Shown here one piece after another: positions 1 to 7,078 of a DNA stretch of 9,707 nucleotides. Each line of letters opens with the position of its first letter. Positions within the stretch are counted from its first letter, which is position 1. This DNA is from Anaerolineaceae bacterium UBA5838 (lineage in GTDB: Bacteria > Chloroflexota > Anaerolineae > Anaerolineales > Anaerolineaceae), in assembly GCA_002432795.1 (NCBI GenBank), contig DJGU01000106.1, positions 1-9,707 on the forward strand, written 5' to 3'. The notes beneath the pieces are model-generated. The model had not been told where the DNA came from. It ran no database searches and worked only from the letters and a program-made list of their open reading frames with translations. The position numbers and the translations under genes were made by a program.

Positions 1-111
1 TATGCAAATATGAAACAGTAACTACTCTGGAAAGCAGAAAATAATTAGAAGAAAAAGATAAGTCAGCTCTTCACAAAACAAAAAACGTGGTAATATTCTT
101 CGGCTCGGGTG

Positions 112-141
112 TTGTACCCTTCATCCGGAATTTACTATACT
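112..141 (+). promoter_or_regulatory. Possible sigma70-type promoter of rplI
   Basis: A TTGTAC box at 112-117 is followed after 18 bases by TATACT at 136-141, which matches five of six positions of the -10 consensus. A start site near 148 would give a very short leader holding only the ribosome binding site GAAAGGG (148-154). The -35 match is weak (three of six). The rest of bases 1-161 is AT-rich and holds no gene I can support. An upstream reading frame could end at the stop codon at 19-21 or the one at 42-44, but the fragments are too short to judge. Confidence 0.35.
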
Positions 142-161
142 AAGTCAGAAAGGGCTTGAAT

Positions 162-737
162 ATGAAAGTATTACTTCTCAAAGACGTCTACAAATTAGGT
201 CGTGCCGGCGATGTTAAAAAGGTCGCCGATGGTTACGGACGCAACTACCTGATTCCTCAGGGTTTTGCTATTCCCGCCACCCCCAGTTCCATCAAAATGG
301 CTGAAACAATCGGAAAAAAGGCGTCCGAACGCCGCGCTGTGCTCAACAACGAGCTCAAGGGTGTTGCGGATATCCTCCAGGGCTTAGAGATTCGCTTCCC
401 CGTCAAAGCAGGTGAAACGGGCAAACTCTACGGTTCTGTCTCTGCCCAAATGATCATCGAAAAGCTTCAGGAGATGAAAGATATCGAGGTCCTCCGTCAC
501 CAATTGGTTATGGAACCCATCCGCAAACTCGGCGAGTATGATATCCCGGTCAACCTCACGCTTGACCTTGTTCCTGAGATCAAAGTGATCGTCCACCGTG
601 AAGGTGAAGTGCGCAAAGTTGTCGTGGCTGAGCCTTTACTCGAAACAGTTGAAACAGTCGCTGAGGAAATCCCAGCAGTAGAGGAATTCCCAGTAGAAGA
701 AGCAACTGAAGAAATTGAAGAAGCTGCAGAAGCTTAG
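162..737 (+). CDS. rplI: Ribosomal protein L9 (bL9) with acidic C-terminal tail
   Basis: Structural protein of the large ribosomal subunit; L9 binds 23S rRNA near the base of the L1 stalk and reaches towards neighbouring ribosomes. The N-terminal rRNA-binding domain is clear: it begins MKVLLLKDVYKLG and carries the family signature GYGRNYLIPQG at residues 24-34. A helical connector (about 43-78) leads to the C-terminal domain, including KAGETGKLYGSV at 82-93, and the body ends near residue 148. I chose ATG 162 because GAAAGGG lies seven bases upstream and the start matches L9 proteins; an in-frame TTG at 156 adds only two residues. The protein has 191 residues against about 149 in E. coli. 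The extra 40 or so are a Glu/Val/Ala-rich acidic tail of unknown role. The usual rpsF, ssb or rpsR neighbours are not seen in the short upstream sequence. A strong terminator follows. Confidence 0.96.
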   Translation: MKVLLLKDVYKLGRAGDVKKVADGYGRNYLIPQGFAIPATPSSIKMAETIGKKASERRAVLNNELKGVADILQGLEIRFPVKAGETGKLYGSVSAQMIIEKLQEMKDIEVLRHQLVMEPIRKLGEYDIPVNLTLDLVPEIKVIVHREGEVRKVVVAEPLLETVETVAEEIPAVEEFPVEEATEEIEEAAEA

Positions 738-761
738 GCAGAACAATTGATAAACAAGGGT

Positions 762-794
762 ACCGACCTGCTTCTTCTGGCAGGTCGGTTTTTT
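762..794 (+). terminator. Rho-independent terminator of rplI
   Basis: A perfect 10-base-pair GC-rich stem, ACCGACCTGC (762-771) with GCAGGTCGGT (780-789), closes an eight-base loop and runs into six T residues (789-794). It lies 24 bases after the rplI stop codon, so L9 is probably made from its own transcript and the next gene needs a separate start. Confidence 0.92.
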
Positions 795-796
795 GT

Positions 797-802
797 TACA
801 AT
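797..802 (+). promoter_or_regulatory. Possible -10 element for a leaderless transcript
   Basis: TACAAT at 797-802 matches five of six positions of the -10 consensus. It ends six bases before the ATG at 809, so transcription would start at or next to the start codon. There is no Shine-Dalgarno sequence before that ATG, which fits a leaderless message. I see no good -35 box; the expected place falls inside the rplI terminator stem and loop. Confidence 0.35.
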
Positions 803-808
803 CACCAC

Positions 809-2077
809 ATGCAAGATTACAAAGGTTCAGAGCTAAAAAAGATCCGCGAAGAACGAAACATCCCACTGGAACAAGTCGCCAGCGATACCCGCATCCGGCT
901 TTCGATCCTGCAAGACCTCGAAGACGACGCCTATTCCGAATTGGGTTCTTCAACCCAAACCAAAGGCTTTCTGCGGCTTTATGCCCAATACCTGGGGCTT
1001 GACAAGAAAAAACCTGAACAAGCAATCGCTGCAGCACCTGCAACTGTGCCTGAGTCTGCTCCAGAGCCGCCAGCCATCACGGCGAAGCCAGAAGAAACCA
1101 GTCGTTCCTTGCCTGAACCAAAGCCCGAAACGAGAAAAGAGTCCGAAGTCCGCTCTGAGACCAAAGAGGAAGCTCCTGAAACCGCCTCACCAGAAATGGA
1201 ATCTACCATAATCCTTGAGAAAATCGGTCGTGAACTCTCGGCTAGACGTCGCTATCTGAACATTGGCTGGGATGTGATCCATGAACAAATCCACATCCCC
1301 AAAGCCCAAATTCAGACGCTTGAACGCGGCGATCTGAACTCCATGACCAGTCCGATGCAATACAAAGGTCTGCTGCAAACCTATGCCAGGTTCCTGAACC
1401 TGGATGTTGAGTCGATCATGATCCGTTATGCTGACGCGCTTCAGAAGCGTCGGATTGAAATCAACACCACCAAACGCCATCGGCGAAAACCTGGCAAAGT
1501 CCTGCACCCATTTCTTGTAACTTTGAAACGTTTCTTCACCTTGGATCTCTTTTTCGGTACATTGCTGATTCTTGGGATCCTTGGTTTCCTGATTTGGGGC
1601 ATCGCGCGGATGTCGGTCGCCACACAAGCCCCACAAGCAACCGGGACCCTCCCGGCAGTTGCAGATATTCTTCTGTCTGACCCAATCGAAGCCACCCCAA
1701 CCGCCCTGGAACCGACATCTGAGCAAGATTTAATGATTATTCCTACTGTAACGCCCTTCTTCACAGGTATCCTTTCAGATGAGCCGATAGAAGTCGTCCT
1801 ATTAGCGCGGCAGAATGTTTGGCTCAGGATTACCAGCGATGGTCAGGTAAGCTTTGAAGGCAGACTGGTTGATGGTGAAGTGCGTTCTTTCACCGCAAAT
1901 GAATCACTGGAACTTGAAACCGGGAATATCATCGCGCTTGAAATTGTGCACAACCAAACCAGGTTGGAACCCCTCAGCGACCGCCTGGGAGCTGCTGCCC
2001 GCATCATTTTCACAATCGATGGTATCCAGGAACTCCCGCTAACTCCTGCAGACCTCCAACCTACCCCAATGCCATGA
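809..2077 (+). CDS. RodZ-like membrane protein with two HTH domains
   Basis: A 422-residue protein with the layout of the cell-shape factor RodZ, which in other bacteria links MreB to the envelope. Residues 6-65 are a RodZ/Xre-type helix-turn-helix domain starting GSELKKIREERNI. A Pro/Glu/Ala-rich linker spans about 70-130. Residues 140-199 are a second HTH domain that aligns with the first along its length (GRELSARRRYLNI; both end in a Tyr-Ala-x-x-Leu-x-Leu-Asp pattern). A basic stretch (214-232) precedes one membrane helix at about 247-269. After a Thr/Pro-rich spacer, residues 327-413 resemble the RodZ C-terminal beta domain (DUF4115), with VWLRITSDGQ and an FxGRLVDGE turn. The first HTH therefore faces the cytoplasm and the beta domain the outside. 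rimO starts 15 bases later, so the two are likely co-transcribed. No mreB is visible here, so a direct MreB role is inferred. DNA binding is possible but not shown. Confidence 0.8.
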   Translation: MQDYKGSELKKIREERNIPLEQVASDTRIRLSILQDLEDDAYSELGSSTQTKGFLRLYAQYLGLDKKKPEQAIAAAPATVPESAPEPPAITAKPEETSRSLPEPKPETRKESEVRSETKEEAPETASPEMESTIILEKIGRELSARRRYLNIGWDVIHEQIHIPKAQIQTLERGDLNSMTSPMQYKGLLQTYARFLNLDVESIMIRYADALQKRRIEINTTKRHRRKPGKVLHPFLVTLKRFFTLDLFFGTLLILGILGFLIWGIARMSVATQAPQATGTLPAVADILLSDPIEATPTALEPTSEQDLMIIPTVTPFFTGILSDEPIEVVLLARQNVWLRITSDGQVSFEGRLVDGEVRSFTANESLELETGNIIALEIVHNQTRLEPLSDRLGAAARIIFTIDGIQELPLTPADLQPTPMP

Positions 2078-2092
2078 TCGGAGATTATTCCC

Positions 2093-3436
2093 TTGACTCC
2101 CATCCAGCCTGACAGTGTTTTTATTGTTAATCTTGGTTGTGCCAAAAATCTGGCAGATGCAAGCGTCATCAGCCAGATCCTCACCTCAGCCGGCTACCAA
2201 CACGCTCCCTCCATGCGCGAGGCAAAATTCGTCATTATCAACACCTGCGGCTTTATTCATGACGCGCGTGTTGAATCACAAGAAGCAATTTCAGACGCGC
2301 TGAAAAACCGCCGAAAAGGTCAGTTTGTTGTTGCCAGTGGCTGCCTGTCCCAGCGCTTGAATGCGAATTTGTACGCACAATTTCCTGGACTGGATGGTCT
2401 GGTTGGCACCAGAAATCTGCGGGATGTTTTGACACTGTTGGATAAGCTTTCCGAATCTGACAACCTAAGACATAACACTTTGCCAGCATATCCAAAGCTT
2501 ATTGTTGATGAAAACCTCTCCAACACCATCATCCAGGGCGGCAGCAGCTATCTGAAAATCGCGGATGGTTGCCACCGCACCTGCGCTTTTTGCGCCATAC
2601 CTCTTATTAAAGGACCACTCGTAAGCCGCACCAGAGAGTCAATTATCCGTGATGCCCTCTTTCTGCAAAATGCTGGCGTCAAAGAGATCAACCTCATTGC
2701 CCAGGATGTGACCGCCTATGGTGCGGACAGAGGGGAAAGCGACGCTCTGGCTGATCTTTTGACTGATTTACTACCCCTGATTCCAGACGTCCCATGGGTG
2801 CGCCTGCTTTATACCTACCCGGGCATGGTCACTGAGCGGCTGATTGAACTGATGGCAGGCAGCAACCAACTCCTGCCCTATCTCGATATGCCTCTCCAAC
2901 ATGCCGATCCTGTAGTCCTCAAAGCCATGTCGCGCCCTTCAAATATTGAGTGGGTTAGCGAAACCATCGCCAAAATGCGCCGGCTGATCCCAAACCTGGT
3001 TGTCCGCACCACAATGATCGTTGGTTATCCAAACGAAAGCGACAAAAGTTTTAAAACTCTGCGGAATTTCATACTCAACACTCAATTTGACCACCTGGGC
3101 GTCTTCACTTACTCGCCTGAATTGGATACAGTTTCCTACGATCTTGCCGACCCAATTCCCATGGAAGTTAAAGAAGCACGCATGGCAGAGCTGATGCAAC
3201 TCCAGGCGAATATTTCCCTCGCCAGGCTGAAAAAACTACAAGGCAAAACGCTGGACATGCTCGTGGAAGGCATCAACACCGAAGAGAGTCTGTTGGTCGG
3301 GCGCACTTACCGGGATGCCCCAGAAATTGATGGGCTGGCTATTGCGGTTGGCATCGCAGAAGAAGGCGACCTGGTGCCAATCCGCATCACAAACACCACG
3401 GAATATGACATCATTGGTGAGCTGGTTAAAAAATAA
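2093..3436 (+). CDS. rimO: Ribosomal protein S12 methylthiotransferase RimO
   Basis: Radical-SAM enzyme that adds a methylthio group to the beta carbon of a conserved aspartate of ribosomal protein S12 (Asp88/89), at the decoding centre. The N-terminal methylthiotransferase domain has its three cluster cysteines at C16 (NLGCAKNL), C52 (NTCGF) and C84 (SGCL). The radical-SAM motif CHRTCAFC gives C160, C164 and C167. A TRAM domain ends the protein (about 378-445). RimO rather than MiaB is supported by the KNLADA segment, LPYLDMPLQHA, MEVKEARM and RDAPEIDGLA, which match E. coli RimO closely as I recall it. At 447 residues it is full length. The start is TTG 2093, with GGAGAT at 2080-2085 seven bases upstream. 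No earlier start fits, because the upstream gene ends at 2077. It is probably translated from the same message as the RodZ-like gene. Confidence 0.95.
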   Translation: MTPIQPDSVFIVNLGCAKNLADASVISQILTSAGYQHAPSMREAKFVIINTCGFIHDARVESQEAISDALKNRRKGQFVVASGCLSQRLNANLYAQFPGLDGLVGTRNLRDVLTLLDKLSESDNLRHNTLPAYPKLIVDENLSNTIIQGGSSYLKIADGCHRTCAFCAIPLIKGPLVSRTRESIIRDALFLQNAGVKEINLIAQDVTAYGADRGESDALADLLTDLLPLIPDVPWVRLLYTYPGMVTERLIELMAGSNQLLPYLDMPLQHADPVVLKAMSRPSNIEWVSETIAKMRRLIPNLVVRTTMIVGYPNESDKSFKTLRNFILNTQFDHLGVFTYSPELDTVSYDLADPIPMEVKEARMAELMQLQANISLARLKKLQGKTLDMLVEGINTEESLLVGRTYRDAPEIDGLAIAVGIAEEGDLVPIRITNTTEYDIIGELVKK

Positions 3437-3462
3437 ACTCCTTTTCAGGAGTTTGTTTTTTT
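3435..3462. terminator. Bidirectional terminator between rimO and the TPR gene
   Basis: AAACTCCT (3435-3442) pairs with AGGAGTTT (3447-3454) over eight base pairs around a four-base loop. On the plus strand it is followed by G and seven T residues (3456-3462), ending the rimO transcript. On the minus strand the loop reads GAAA and the stem is followed by ATTTTTT, so it also ends the converging minus-strand gene. It overlaps the rimO stop codon, and the T run touches the stop codon of the opposing gene. Confidence 0.9.
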
Positions 3463-4615
3463 ATGGTGCAGCAGTTGGCTCTTCTGTGGGCTCAGGATTT
3501 TCTGTAGGCTCAGGAGGTGTGGGTGTAAGCTGTTCTTCTGGCGGTCCTGGTGTGGGAGTTGGATTAGCACAAGCTTCAGCATAAGCGGAGGCTGTCACCT
3601 GGATGTCCAGATTTGGCCCAACTGCCAGCGATTGGTTGTAGTAGGAACTGGCTGTGCAAAAGTCACCCTGTGCGGCATACATATCGCCCAGTCGGTAGAG
3701 TGCCACACGGTAGCGTTCAGCTGTTGTCATTCCGGTTGAGTCCGAAAAATAAGGCATTTGAGCATAGAGCTGCCCAAAGATTTCTACTGCTCCTGGCCAG
3801 TTGACGTCCCAGTAACTCGCGCCGGTCAAATAGGTTTTTGCCCAGCTTTCCGCTCCGGCTGCCTGTGAGTCCAGGGCGCCAAGTTCCGTAGCAATAGTTA
3901 GATCATACATACCCTGCTCCAGTTCACCAGCCCAAATTCTCTGGATTCCGCGGTTACGCAGCGCAATAAAATACAGCCCATCAACTTCTATGGTCCGATA
4001 ATCGTAGTTGCTTTCCTTCAACGACTGCACAGTCTGCACTGCCAGATCCCATTCCTGGTTGGCTATGTGCTGCGTTAACTGAGCAAACTTTTCTTCCTCC
4101 CCGCGGAAATCCGGTGTTGCTGTGACCCCTGGTTCAATCGTAGCAATCACCACTTGTGTTGCGGTTGGGGTGGGCTCATTCATTTTTCCGACGACCTGCG
4201 CCATTAGATCCGCAATTCCAGGGAATTCCGGGTATTTGTCGATGATGTATTCCAGGCGGGCTTTTGCGTTTTCATAACGCCCCGCATCCATATCCTTGTA
4301 AGTCCATTCCAACTGCAACGCAATTTGCTCCATCAGGATCGCTTTCTCATTGGCCATTCGCCGCTGCACGCCATTGCGGTAACCAAAAAAGACTCCAGCT
4401 GCAAGCAATAGCACAAAAACGAGGACTCCCAGCCAGACCCACTTGCTCTTCCGCTTTTTGCGCGGCTTGCTCAGGTTAGGTTCTGATTGCTGACTTTCCA
4501 AGCCGGATTCCGACCTGGCGCTTTCATCTTCTGTCTGTTCGATTATCGACTGTTCTTCAGCCGGATCCTGCTCAGAGAGCAATTCTTCATCAAATTTGTC
4601 ATCGTTCATAGACAT
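3461..4615 (-). CDS. Single-pass membrane protein with TPR-like repeats and Pro/Thr-rich tail
   Basis: A 384-residue protein that I cannot assign to a named family. The first 50 residues are very acidic and Ser/Glu-rich and are predicted to be cytoplasmic. A basic anchor (KPRKKRKSK, 50-58) precedes one membrane helix at about 59-78. The outer part has helical segments spaced like tetratricopeptide repeats: about 95-130 (YKDMDAGRYENAKARLE), 174-260, and 300-345 (ALYRLGDMYAAQGDF, then SSYYNQSLAVGP). Two low-complexity Thr/Pro linkers occur, at about 147-168 and in the last 32 residues (352-384), with PTPTP motifs common in Chloroflexota surface proteins. ATG 4615 is preferred: AAGG sits eight bases upstream and an alternative ATG at 4609 is further away. 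It begins 15 bases after the murJ stop codon, so it probably shares that transcript. A role in envelope assembly or protein interaction is inferred from context only. Confidence 0.8.
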   Translation of the reverse strand: MSMNDDKFDEELLSEQDPAEEQSIIEQTEDESARSESGLESQQSEPNLSKPRKKRKSKWVWLGVLVFVLLLAAGVFFGYRNGVQRRMANEKAILMEQIALQLEWTYKDMDAGRYENAKARLEYIIDKYPEFPGIADLMAQVVGKMNEPTPTATQVVIATIEPGVTATPDFRGEEEKFAQLTQHIANQEWDLAVQTVQSLKESNYDYRTIEVDGLYFIALRNRGIQRIWAGELEQGMYDLTIATELGALDSQAAGAESWAKTYLTGASYWDVNWPGAVEIFGQLYAQMPYFSDSTGMTTAERYRVALYRLGDMYAAQGDFCTASSYYNQSLAVGPNLDIQVTASAYAEACANPTPTPGPPEEQLTPTPPEPTENPEPTEEPTAAP

Positions 4616-4630
4616 AGATTATACCTTTTC

Positions 4631-6172
4631 TTAAAGCTCTGCAATTTGGTAGAGATCTTTTCGCAGAACCAGGGCTGCCAGAAGGATACCAACCCCAAAT
4701 GCCGCAACAGCTCCAATCAGGCTGCCCGCCAATCCTGGCGCCCAGTTGACCACAGCATACGCCGCCGCCCCTCCAATTGCCGCCGCCAATAGGCTCTTGA
4801 TTGTAGAGCTGCCCAGATTGAGCCTGCCAGGCAAAACTTTATTCAACATTACCAGCAGCAGGATCGCCTGGAGTGTGTAAGCGACTGTGTTGGCAGAAAC
4901 AATTCCAACTGCTTCAAGCACAGGCAACAGCACAATTCCAAGCAAGATGAACACAACAAGGCTAAAAGCCGAGCCCATAAGTGGTACCCAGGGCTTCTGA
5001 AGCGCGTAAAAGGAGCGCACAAATAACTCAACCAGTGAGTGTCCAACAATCCCCAGCAGAAATACCTGGCTGACGTTTACCACCCGCATGGTGGCGCTTT
5101 CTTCCAGGCCTAGAAATAGCCTGAGCAAAGGCAGCAAGACCATCCCCGCGATAATCGCAATTGGCACAGTCAGTGTCAACATCACTTTCGCAGCCCGTTC
5201 AATTTTTTCTTTCAATGCGTCAAATTGCTGGCTGCCAAACATCTCCGAGAGCGTTGGAAGGATCGCTGTCGCAATGGATGTGCCGATCAAAGTTTGCGGA
5301 ACCTGCATGATCCACCAGCCATAAGTCAACGCTGAAACAGAGCCTTCTGGAAGACGCGATCCAAGATTATCCTGTGCCAGGAAGATCATTTGAATGAAGA
5401 GCATGCTTAACAGGCGGGGACCCATCAGGCGCAAAACTTTGCGCGTGTTTGCGTCCTTGAAATCTACCCGCGCATGCCAGCGGAATTGGTACTTGATAAG
5501 CCCCGGAACCTGGATCATCAGGTGAAGCAGAGCTCCAAGAATCACGCCATAAACCAGCCCATCCACCCCAAAACCCATGGCTGGCAGGCTGATGGGTCCA
5601 AGTTTCAGAGGTTCTGTCGGAGCCAGTACCAAAGCCCCAAATATCTGACCAAGGTCATACAAAATCGGAGCCAAAGCTGGCAGCAGGAAGTGCTGGTTGG
5701 CTTGTAAACCCGCCATCGCCAGACCGCTCAAAGAAAAAATCAGGGTCGAGATCAAATTCAAGCGCAAGAGCCGAACAGTGTCCACGGTTTGAGCTTCTGT
5801 AAACCCCGGTGCAATCCCGAGCTGACTGGTCACCAGGGGGCGGGCAAAGATCGCGATGACAATCGCAGCGATTGCAGTAAGAAAGAAAGCAATGTTGAGG
5901 ATGTTCGAGAAAAGATCCCAGGCTTTGCTTCGTCCCTCTTTGGTAAGCACCTCAGTCAAAACCGGAATAAAAGCAATTGCCAATGCTCCGCCAGAGATCA
6001 ACATGAACAACATGTCAGGCAGGTTGTTTGCGGCATTGAACACATCCAGCTCAGAAGAAAGCCCAAACTGCCTTGAAATGATCATTTGGCGTGCTACACC
6101 CAGAATTTTATCGATTCCAAACAAGACCGCCAGTAACAAAGATACTTTAGATAGTTTGCTCAATTTTTTCAT
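4631..6172 (-). CDS. murJ: Lipid II flippase MurJ
   Basis: Integral membrane protein of the MOP/MATE-like superfamily that moves the peptidoglycan precursor lipid II across the cytoplasmic membrane. The 513 residues match the usual length for 14 membrane helices, and hydrophobic segments run through the whole sequence. Family features include KILGVARQMIISRQFG (22-37) followed by Asp43, the NLPDMLF segment (50-56), GGALAIAFIPVLTE (61-74) and a central PQTLIGTSIATAILPTLSEM segment. E. coli MurJ, as I recall it, has a pair of arginines after its LPN motif; here the matching residues are Phe-Met. The start ATG 6172 has GGAG four bases upstream (minus strand). A TTG at 6196 would add eight residues but is less well placed. 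The gene is divergent from the rRNA methyltransferase operon and is followed closely by the TPR protein gene. The presence of MurJ implies a peptidoglycan-containing wall. Confidence 0.93.
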   Translation of the reverse strand: MKKLSKLSKVSLLLAVLFGIDKILGVARQMIISRQFGLSSELDVFNAANNLPDMLFMLISGGALAIAFIPVLTEVLTKEGRSKAWDLFSNILNIAFFLTAIAAIVIAIFARPLVTSQLGIAPGFTEAQTVDTVRLLRLNLISTLIFSLSGLAMAGLQANQHFLLPALAPILYDLGQIFGALVLAPTEPLKLGPISLPAMGFGVDGLVYGVILGALLHLMIQVPGLIKYQFRWHARVDFKDANTRKVLRLMGPRLLSMLFIQMIFLAQDNLGSRLPEGSVSALTYGWWIMQVPQTLIGTSIATAILPTLSEMFGSQQFDALKEKIERAAKVMLTLTVPIAIIAGMVLLPLLRLFLGLEESATMRVVNVSQVFLLGIVGHSLVELFVRSFYALQKPWVPLMGSAFSLVVFILLGIVLLPVLEAVGIVSANTVAYTLQAILLLVMLNKVLPGRLNLGSSTIKSLLAAAIGGAAAYAVVNWAPGLAGSLIGAVAAFGVGILLAALVLRKDLYQIAEL

Positions 6173-6376
6173 ATCACTCCAGATTAATCCCCCCAATTAT
6201 GCCACAACTCCTGCCAGGCAATTTCCGTAAACAGGCAATGTCCAACGCCAAATTTTGTTGAGGAGAACGAGCAAATCAGGAGCCCTCCAAGAATCGAAAA
6301 CTATCCGTATTCTATTTTGACTTATCACCGGGTATTTCCTATGCTTTATAATCCTATAAAAGACAAGAGAAGGACT
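6173..6376. promoter_or_regulatory. Divergent intergenic region between murJ and the methyltransferase operon
   Basis: These 204 bases must hold the start signals for both murJ (minus) and the right-hand operon (plus). On the minus strand, CATAAT (complement of 6196-6201) is a possible -10 box, but no -35 box sits at the right distance. An eight-base direct repeat, CAGGCAAT, occurs at 6215-6222 and 6232-6239, 17 bases apart, and could be an operator, though so short a repeat may be chance. I see no RNA gene or riboswitch here. Confidence 0.5.
6317..6352 (+). promoter_or_regulatory. Probable promoter of the rsmI-tgt-methyltransferase operon
   Basis: TTGACT (6317-6322) matches five of six bases of the -35 consensus. 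With a 17-base spacer it pairs with TATGCT (6340-6345). A perfect TATAAT lies just after, at 6347-6352, but 24 bases from the TTGACT box, so one of the two -10 candidates is likely to be used. Either gives a short leader before the ATG at 6377. This is the only good promoter I see for the four following genes, which overlap one another. Confidence 0.6.
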
Positions 6377-7078
6377 ATGACGGATCCAAAACAATTTGGC
6401 AAATTATTTATCGTGGCAACTCCAATCGGCAACTCACAGGATATCACCTTGAGAGGGATTGAAACCCTCAGGGGTGTGGATGCCGTTATTTGCGAGGAAC
6501 GCAAGGATGGTTCCAGGCTATTGAAGCAGTTGGAAATCACCGCCAAACCATTGATCGAACTCAACGAACACAACGAGAGAGACATGATCCAACAAGTCCT
6601 GATCGATCTGATGAACGGAAAGAACATGGCGCTGATCTCAGATTGCGGTACGCCGGTTTTTTCTGATCCAGGCAAGCAGCTCTTGAAGCTGATGGCTGAA
6701 ATGCGTATCAAGGTGGTGCCTGTTCCTGGTGCCTCATCTTTGATGGCTGCGCTTTCCCTCTGCCCCTTCGACATGGAAAATTTCACCTTCTTGGGATTCC
6801 TGCCCCCAAAGACGGAACAGCGTTCAGCCGTCTTGCAAAAACACATTACTTCAAGCTTTCCGATTATCCTGATGGACACACCCTATCGATTGGCGAAACT
6901 GCTGGATGAAGTCATTAAAACTTTCGGCCGGCAGCAGCAGATTTTTCTTGCTCTCGATCTAACCCTGCCCTCCGAAGCCGTCTACATGGGAAGCGCGCAG
7001 GATGTTGCGGCACAGGTCCAGGGCAGAAAAGCAGAGTTTATTCTGATTTTAGATCGACCCCAACGGAGGAGATTTTGA
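6377..7078 (+). CDS. rsmI: RsmI-like 16S rRNA methyltransferase (tetrapyrrole methylase fold)
   Basis: SAM-dependent methyltransferase of the tetrapyrrole-methylase fold, related to RsmI, which 2'-O-methylates C1402 of 16S rRNA in helix 44. Family motifs in order: FIVATPIGNSQDIT (11-24), ISDCGTPVFSDPG (87-99), VVPVPGASS (113-121), FLGFLPPK (138-145) and KAEFILILDRP (218-228). Differences from classic RsmI are clear. The EDTR motif is EERKDGSRLL (40-49), the YESPHR motif is MDTPYR (166-171), and the protein is 233 residues instead of about 280, lacking the C-terminal segment. It may belong to a short RsmI-like subfamily whose substrate is not settled, so C1402 is an inference. ATG 6377 follows the purine-rich AGAGAAGG; an upstream in-frame TTG at 6317 lies in the likely promoter and is rejected. 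The stop codon overlaps the next start (TTGA), so translation is probably coupled. Confidence 0.82.
   Translation: MTDPKQFGKLFIVATPIGNSQDITLRGIETLRGVDAVICEERKDGSRLLKQLEITAKPLIELNEHNERDMIQQVLIDLMNGKNMALISDCGTPVFSDPGKQLLKLMAEMRIKVVPVPGASSLMAALSLCPFDMENFTFLGFLPPKTEQRSAVLQKHITSSFPIILMDTPYRLAKLLDEVIKTFGRQQQIFLALDLTLPSEAVYMGSAQDVAAQVQGRKAEFILILDRPQRRRF
7065..7070 (+). promoter_or_regulatory. Ribosome binding site fixing the TTG start of tgt
   Basis: GGAGGA at 7065-7070, inside the end of the rsmI-like gene, lies four bases before TTG 7075. It is the best Shine-Dalgarno sequence in the right-hand operon and supports the unusual TTG start. Confidence 0.7.

Noticed and set aside
655..735. Short GAA-rich repeats near the rplI end
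   Set aside because: They are explained by Glu codons in the acidic L9 tail and are not a regular DNA repeat array.
1187..1726. 179-codon open frame on the minus strand
   Set aside because: It lies wholly opposite the well-supported RodZ-like gene, has no family motifs and no ribosome binding site, and its composition is that of an antisense shadow.
3315..3584. Plus-strand frame with a Gly/Ser/Val-rich repetitive end
   Set aside because: It crosses the rimO terminator, and its repeats are the complement of the Pro/Thr-rich tail of the minus-strand TPR protein.
6196..6201. CATAAT as a murJ promoter -10 box
   Set aside because: It matches five of six bases, but no -35 box lies at 16-18 bases (nearest TTGCCT is at 14), so it is not listed as a separate promoter.
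6346..6879. 177-codon open frame on the minus strand
   Set aside because: It is opposite the RsmI-like gene, whose motifs fix the real frame; the Ser/Ile-rich translation has no recognisable domain.
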